DNA of 8,279 nucleotides from assembly GCA_945878965.1 (NCBI GenBank), contig CAMCUJ010000049.1, forward strand, positions 1-8,279, given 5' to 3'. Both the position numbers and the translations under genes were made by a program. Below the pieces are notes generated by a model. The model saw nothing but the letters and a program-made list of their open reading frames with translations, was not told the origin of the DNA and ran no database searches. Positions 5,283-8,279 of this stretch are shown here, piece by piece. How positions within the stretch are numbered: the stretch's first letter is position 1; every line of letters begins with the position of its first letter. The stretch is from an uncultured Clostridia bacterium. Lineage in GTDB: Bacteria; Bacillota; Clostridia; Monoglobales; Monoglobaceae.

Positions 5283-8042
5283 TCAGGCACCGTTCTCCTT
5301 ATCCATACAGCAGTTCTTATATTTCTTTCCGCTTCCGCATGGACACGGCTCATTTCTGCCTATCTTTTTATCCTTTACAATCGGCTTTTTAACAGCAGTT
5401 CCATCACCGCCCGCATTTTCAGATATCGGCTTCGCTACCTGTGTTCTCTTAATCTCAGACTGCGGAATTATATGGAATAAATGCTTAACCGTTTCTTCCT
5501 TGATATCGTAAATCATTTCTTCAAACATATCCATAGCTTCAAACTTGTATTCAACTACCGGATCACGCTGTGCATAAGCACGAAGATTAATTCCCTGTCG
5601 CAGTTGCTCCATATTGTCGATGTGATCCATCCACTTTCTGTCTACAACCTGAAGAAGAATAATTCTCTCTATCTCACGGATATGCTCGCCGAACTGCTCC
5701 TCTTTATTAGCATAAAGACGCTCTGCGGTTTCAAGCAAACGCTCCTTTAGGCTCTCAATCGTCATATAGTCAAGCTCGCTGTCGTCAAATTCAAGCTCTT
5801 CCTTTGTAAAGGCTACAAATATGCTCTGGAAATGCTCAAGCATTGCCTCCCAGTTCCACTCATCGGCATGACTGCTGTCGCCCGAATGAAGTGTGATTAT
5901 ATGCTCGATAACGCTTCCCATCATATTTAGAATGTTCGCTCTTAAATCCGCTCCGTCAAGCACTTCGTTTCTCTGAGTATATATCATCTCTCTCTGCTGA
6001 TTGTTTACATCGTCATAGTTAAGAACGTGCTTTCTGATATCAAAGTTACGTCCCTCAACCCTTCTTTGTGCAGTTTCAATGGCATTTGAAATCATCTTGC
6101 TTTCAATAGCTTCATCCTCTTCAAAGCCGAATGTTTCCATAATTTTATTAATTCTGTCCGCAGCAAACAAACGCATAAGGTCGTCCTCAAGTGAAAGATA
6201 AAATCTTGATTTACCCTTATCTCCCTGACGTCCCGCACGTCCTCTTAACTGATTATCTATACGTCGGCTCTCGTGACGCTCCGTACCCATTATATAAAGT
6301 CCGCCTGCCTCAAGAACCTCCGCCTGCTCCGGTTCAACCTCTGCCTTATACTTATTATTAAGCTCCTTGAACTTTTCTCTTGCCTCTAAAATTTCCTCAT
6401 CATCAGTATCAGCAAAGCCCGTAGCCTCATTTATAAGCTTAGGTGTGTAGCCAAGCCTCTCCATTTCCTTTTTTGCAAGGAACTCAGCATTACCGCCAAG
6501 AACTATATCGGTACCACGTCCTGCCATATTTGTGGCAATTGTAACCGCACCCTTTTTACCTGCCTGTGCTACAATTTCTGCTTCTTTTTCGTGCATCTTA
6601 GCGTTAAGAACATTGTGCTTTATTCCCTTTTTCTTAAGCATACCGCTCAAAATCTCGGATTTCTCTATAGATACCGTACCTATAAGAACCGGCTGACCCT
6701 TTTCGTGTACCTCAATTACATCATTTATTACAGCATTGAATTTAGCCTTTTCACTCTTGTAAATTACATCAGGCAAATCCTCTCTCTGTATAGGCTTGTT
6801 TGTAGGTATTACAATTACATCAAGCTTGTAAATCTCCTGGAATTCGTCCTCCTCAGTCTGCGCAGTACCTGTCATACCGGAAAGCTTATCATAAAGTCTG
6901 AAATAATTCTGAAATGTTATTGTAGCCAAGGTCTTGCTCTCATTTTCAACCTTAACATTTTCCTTTGCCTCAATAGCCTGATGAAGTCCGTCGTTATAAC
7001 GTCTTCCGAACATCAAACGTCCCGTGAACTCGTCAACAATTATTATCTGACCGTCTTTTATAACGTATTCTCTATCCTTCTTCATAACGCCGTTGGCTTT
7101 GATTGCCTGATTAATATGGTGCGAAAGCGTCATATTAGCCGGATCCGTAAGGTTTTCGATATTGAACGCAAGCTCCGCCTTCTTCACACCCGAGGCTGTA
7201 AGAATTGCAGTCTTAGCCTTTTCATCAATTATATAATCAACATCACCGTAAAGCTCTTCATGGTCTTCCTTAGACTCCGTTTCTACAACAACGCGGCTTG
7301 TAAGAGTCTTTGCAAATCTGTCAGCCAAGGTATAAAGTGATGTGGACTTATCACCCTGTCCCGAAATTATAAGCGGTGTTCTCGCTTCGTCAATCAAAAT
7401 ACTGTCAACCTCATCAACAATTGCATATGAATGACCTCTCTGAACCTTTTGGTCTTTGTATATAACCATATTATCTCTAAGATAGTCAAATCCCATCTCA
7501 TTATTTGTTCCGTATGTGATATCGGCATTATAAGCAATACGTCTTTGCTCATTCTCCATATCGTGAACTATAAGTCCTACGCTAAGACCCATAAAGTTGT
7601 AAAGCTTGCCCATCCACTCACTGTCACGCTTTGCAAGATAATCATTTACAGTTACTATATGAACACCTTTTCCGGAAAGTGCATTAAGATACGCCGGAAG
7701 AGTCGCAACCAAGGTCTTACCTTCACCGGTTTTCATCTCGGCAATTCTACCCTGATGTAAAACTATACCGCCAAGTATCTGTACCGGGAAATGCTTCATT
7801 CCAAGAACTCTGAAGGATGCCTCCCTTGCTGCGGCAAATGCCTCGGGCAAAATGTCATCAAGCGTTTCTCCGTTCTTTAATCTTTCCTTAAACATCGGAG
7901 TCATCGCTTTAAGCTCTGAATCTGTCTTTTTCTCCATTTCACCTTCAAGCGAAAGTACCTTGTCAACTATCGGTCTTATTCTTTTGAGCTCTCTGTCACT
8001 GTAAGTACCGATTATCTTCTCTATTACTCCTTTTATGCCCAT
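5283..8042 (-). CDS. secA: Preprotein translocase ATPase SecA
   Basis: SecA is the cytoplasmic motor that pushes unfolded preproteins through SecYEG using ATP. At 919 residues it is within the family range. Motifs in order: Walker A MKTGEGKT (103-110), DEVD (210-213), VDEFTGR (336-342), SGMTGTA (388-394), TNMAGRGTD (504-512), and the arginine-finger region [11 protein letters not shown] (598-608). The preprotein cross-linking domain lies between DEVD and VDEFTGR. A charged insert at about 530-570, before [15 protein letters not shown], is of a kind found in many SecAs. The C-terminal zinc-binding SEC-C motif is complete: CPC (900-902) and CC (911-912). The protein ends in a short tail, MDKENGA. 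ATG at 8042 has GGAGG 9 nt upstream and a sigma-A promoter about 100 nt upstream. The last two codons and the TGA stop form part of a hairpin that belongs to the downstream repeat element. Confidence 0.98.
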   Translation of the reverse strand: MGIKGVIEKIIGTYSDRELKRIRPIVDKVLSLEGEMEKKTDSELKAMTPMFKERLKNGETLDDILPEAFAAAREASFRVLGMKHFPVQILGGIVLHQGRIAEMKTGEGKTLVATLPAYLNALSGKGVHIVTVNDYLAKRDSEWMGKLYNFMGLSVGLIVHDMENEQRRIAYNADITYGTNNEMGFDYLRDNMVIYKDQKVQRGHSYAIVDEVDSILIDEARTPLIISGQGDKSTSLYTLADRFAKTLTSRVVVETESKEDHEELYGDVDYIIDEKAKTAILTASGVKKAELAFNIENLTDPANMTLSHHINQAIKANGVMKKDREYVIKDGQIIIVDEFTGRLMFGRRYNDGLHQAIEAKENVKVENESKTLATITFQNYFRLYDKLSGMTGTAQTEEDEFQEIYKLDVIVIPTNKPIQREDLPDVIYKSEKAKFNAVINDVIEVHEKGQPVLIGTVSIEKSEILSGMLKKKGIKHNVLNAKMHEKEAEIVAQAGKKGAVTIATNMAGRGTDIVLGGNAEFLAKKEMERLGYTPKLINEATGFADTDDEEILEAREKFKELNNKYKAEVEPEQAEVLEAGGLYIMGTERHESRRIDNQLRGRAGRQGDKGKSRFYLSLEDDLMRLFAADRINKIMETFGFEEDEAIESKMISNAIETAQRRVEGRNFDIRKHVLNYDDVNNQQREMIYTQRNEVLDGADLRANILNMMGSVIEHIITLHSGDSSHADEWNWEAMLEHFQSIFVAFTKEELEFDDSELDYMTIESLKERLLETAERLYANKEEQFGEHIREIERIILLQVVDRKWMDHIDNMEQLRQGINLRAYAQRDPVVEYKFEAMDMFEEMIYDIKEETVKHLFHIIPQSEIKRTQVAKPISENAGGDGTAVKKPIVKDKKIGRNEPCPCGSGKKYKNCCMDKENGA

Positions 8043-8051
8043 TCTTAGATT

Positions 8052-8056
8052 CCTCC
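8052..8056 (-). promoter_or_regulatory. Ribosome binding site of secA
   Basis: GGAGG on the minus strand (within GATGGAGGAAT) lies 9 nt before the ATG at 8042 and supports that start. Confidence 0.8.
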
Positions 8057-8141
8057 ATCGTACTGTAAGTTTTCTATCTCAGCTTTTATATTTTATTGGT
8101 TTAAGAACATCTTCAAATAAATAAAAACATACTCAAAGTTT

Positions 8142-8170
8142 ATTGTACCACCTTTTATACTTTTTTGCAA
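8142..8170 (-). promoter_or_regulatory. Sigma-A type promoter of secA
   Basis: On the minus strand, TTGCAA (8170-8165) and TACAAT (8147-8142) are separated by exactly 17 nt. The -10 matches 5 of 6 consensus bases and the -35 matches 4 of 6. Transcription should begin near 8135, leaving a leader of about 90 nt that is AT-rich and shows no obvious riboswitch or attenuator fold. A weaker TTGAAG...TAAAAT pair inside the leader has only 15 nt spacing and was not called. Confidence 0.75.
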
Positions 8171-8182
8171 GTGAAATTTAAA

Positions 8183-8230
8183 AAATCTGCAAATTTTTAA
8201 ATCTGCAGATTTTTAAATCTGCAGATTTTT
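8183..8230 (-). repeat. Three tandem 16-bp palindromic repeats upstream of the secA promoter
   Basis: On the minus strand AAAAATCTGCAGATTT occurs at 8230-8215 and 8214-8199, then once more with a single C-to-T change at 8198-8183. Each intact unit contains the 14-bp perfect palindrome AAATCTGCAGATTT. AAAAATCTGC at the far end can also pair with GCAGATTTTT at the near end, followed by T residues, so in RNA the array might act as a weak terminator for an upstream gene. As DNA, spaced palindromes 12 bp upstream of the -35 box could be protein binding sites. The sequence alone does not decide. Confidence 0.8.
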
Positions 8231-8231
8231 C

Positions 8232-8255
8232 AATAAGGCGCAGAGCGCCGTTATT
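8232..8255. other. GC-rich hairpin at the window edge
   Basis: AATAA-GGCGC pairs with GCGCC-(G)-TTATT around a 3-base loop (AGA on plus, TCT on minus), with one bulged base. On the minus strand it is followed by TTATTG rather than a T run, so it is a poor terminator by itself. It may belong to the 3' end of a gene beyond the window, since a minus-strand frame closes with TAA at 8253-8251, but too little is visible to call that gene. Confidence 0.5.
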
Positions 8256-8279
8256 CAACGTTTTCGGTGGGAAAAAGGT

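Larger units (their letters stand above)
4947..5290. repeat. Noncoding hairpin-array element between secA and prfB
   Basis: This stretch holds no believable gene and is visibly richer in G+C than its surroundings. It is a string of short inverted repeats, most with a 3-base loop. Seen on the plus strand: ACGGCAAC/GTTGCCGT (5026-5044, loop AGC), TGTTAC/GTAACA (5084-5098, TTC), GTCTGC/GCAGAC (5100-5114, TCC), TTGAGGC/GCCTCAA (5122-5138, TCT), AAGGGAC/GTCCCTT (5147-5163, TCC), CAAGGGAC/GTCCCTTG (5173-5193, GTTCT) and GTGCC/GGCAC (5278-5290, TCA). GTCGGC/GCCGAC with a 4-base loop occurs in each flanking repeat. It looks like a dispersed, non-autonomous repeat of the REP/BOX/MITE kind, but that is inference because only one copy is visible here. 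It lies in the transcribed gap between secA and prfB and could stabilise or pause RNA, or end transcription in part. Confidence 0.75.

Noticed and set aside
4947..5290. CRISPR array
   Set aside because: The repeats are short inverted repeats of differing sequence plus one pair of 63-bp direct repeats. There are no regularly spaced identical repeats with unique spacers.
6591..7340. Plus-strand reading frame of 249 codons antisense to secA
   Set aside because: It mirrors the secA codons on the opposite strand. Its Tyr, Leu, Asn and Ile-rich composition with no motif is typical of an antisense shadow, and secA itself is unambiguous.
8251..8279. 3' end of another minus-strand gene closing with TAA at 8253-8251
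   Set aside because: Only eight codons are visible in that frame and they match nothing I can recognise.

Overview
The window is about 8.3 kb of a low-G+C Firmicutes chromosome. AT-rich spacers, strong AGGAGG-type ribosome binding sites, the gene content and the protein sequences all point to Clostridia, probably a gut Oscillospiraceae/Lachnospiraceae type, although the species cannot be fixed by eye. Every convincing gene lies on the minus strand, so the genes are read from high to low coordinates: secA, prfB, prfA, an unknown small membrane protein, a Sua5-phosphatase fusion, and rimI (cut off by the window edge).

Region 8043-8279 holds a good sigma-A promoter for secA (TTGCAA, 17 nt, TACAAT), three tandem 16-bp palindromic repeats just upstream of it, and a GC-rich hairpin further up. 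secA (5283-8042) is complete. Between secA and prfB (4840-5282) there is no believable gene. It holds an element richer in G+C than its surroundings, built from a string of short hairpins mostly with three-base loops, and bracketed by two related copies of a roughly 63-bp sequence. The outermost hairpin has the secA stop codon as its loop.

prfB (3720-4839) is only complete if ribosomes make a +1 shift at codon 25. The shift site has UAA where the textbook site has UGA. With the shift the protein is 372 residues and its SPF and GGQ motifs fall at 205-207 and 250-252, the same numbers as in E. coli RF2. prfA (2589-3668) follows after 51 nt, then a 127-aa single-pass membrane protein of unknown function, then a hairpin that looks like an intrinsic terminator. 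The next unit encodes a 540-aa fusion of threonylcarbamoyl-AMP synthase (Sua5) with a YwlE-like low-molecular-weight phosphatase, followed directly by rimI on a UUG start.

The genes work together in protein synthesis and export: SecA drives secretion, RF2 and RF1 end translation, Sua5 starts t6A modification of tRNAs decoding ANN codons, RimI acetylates protein N-termini, and the phosphatase domain probably removes phosphoryl groups from protein arginine. The core genes are ordinary. The parts most worth attention are the UAA-type prfB frameshift, the hairpin-array element, the Sua5-phosphatase fusion and the unknown membrane protein.
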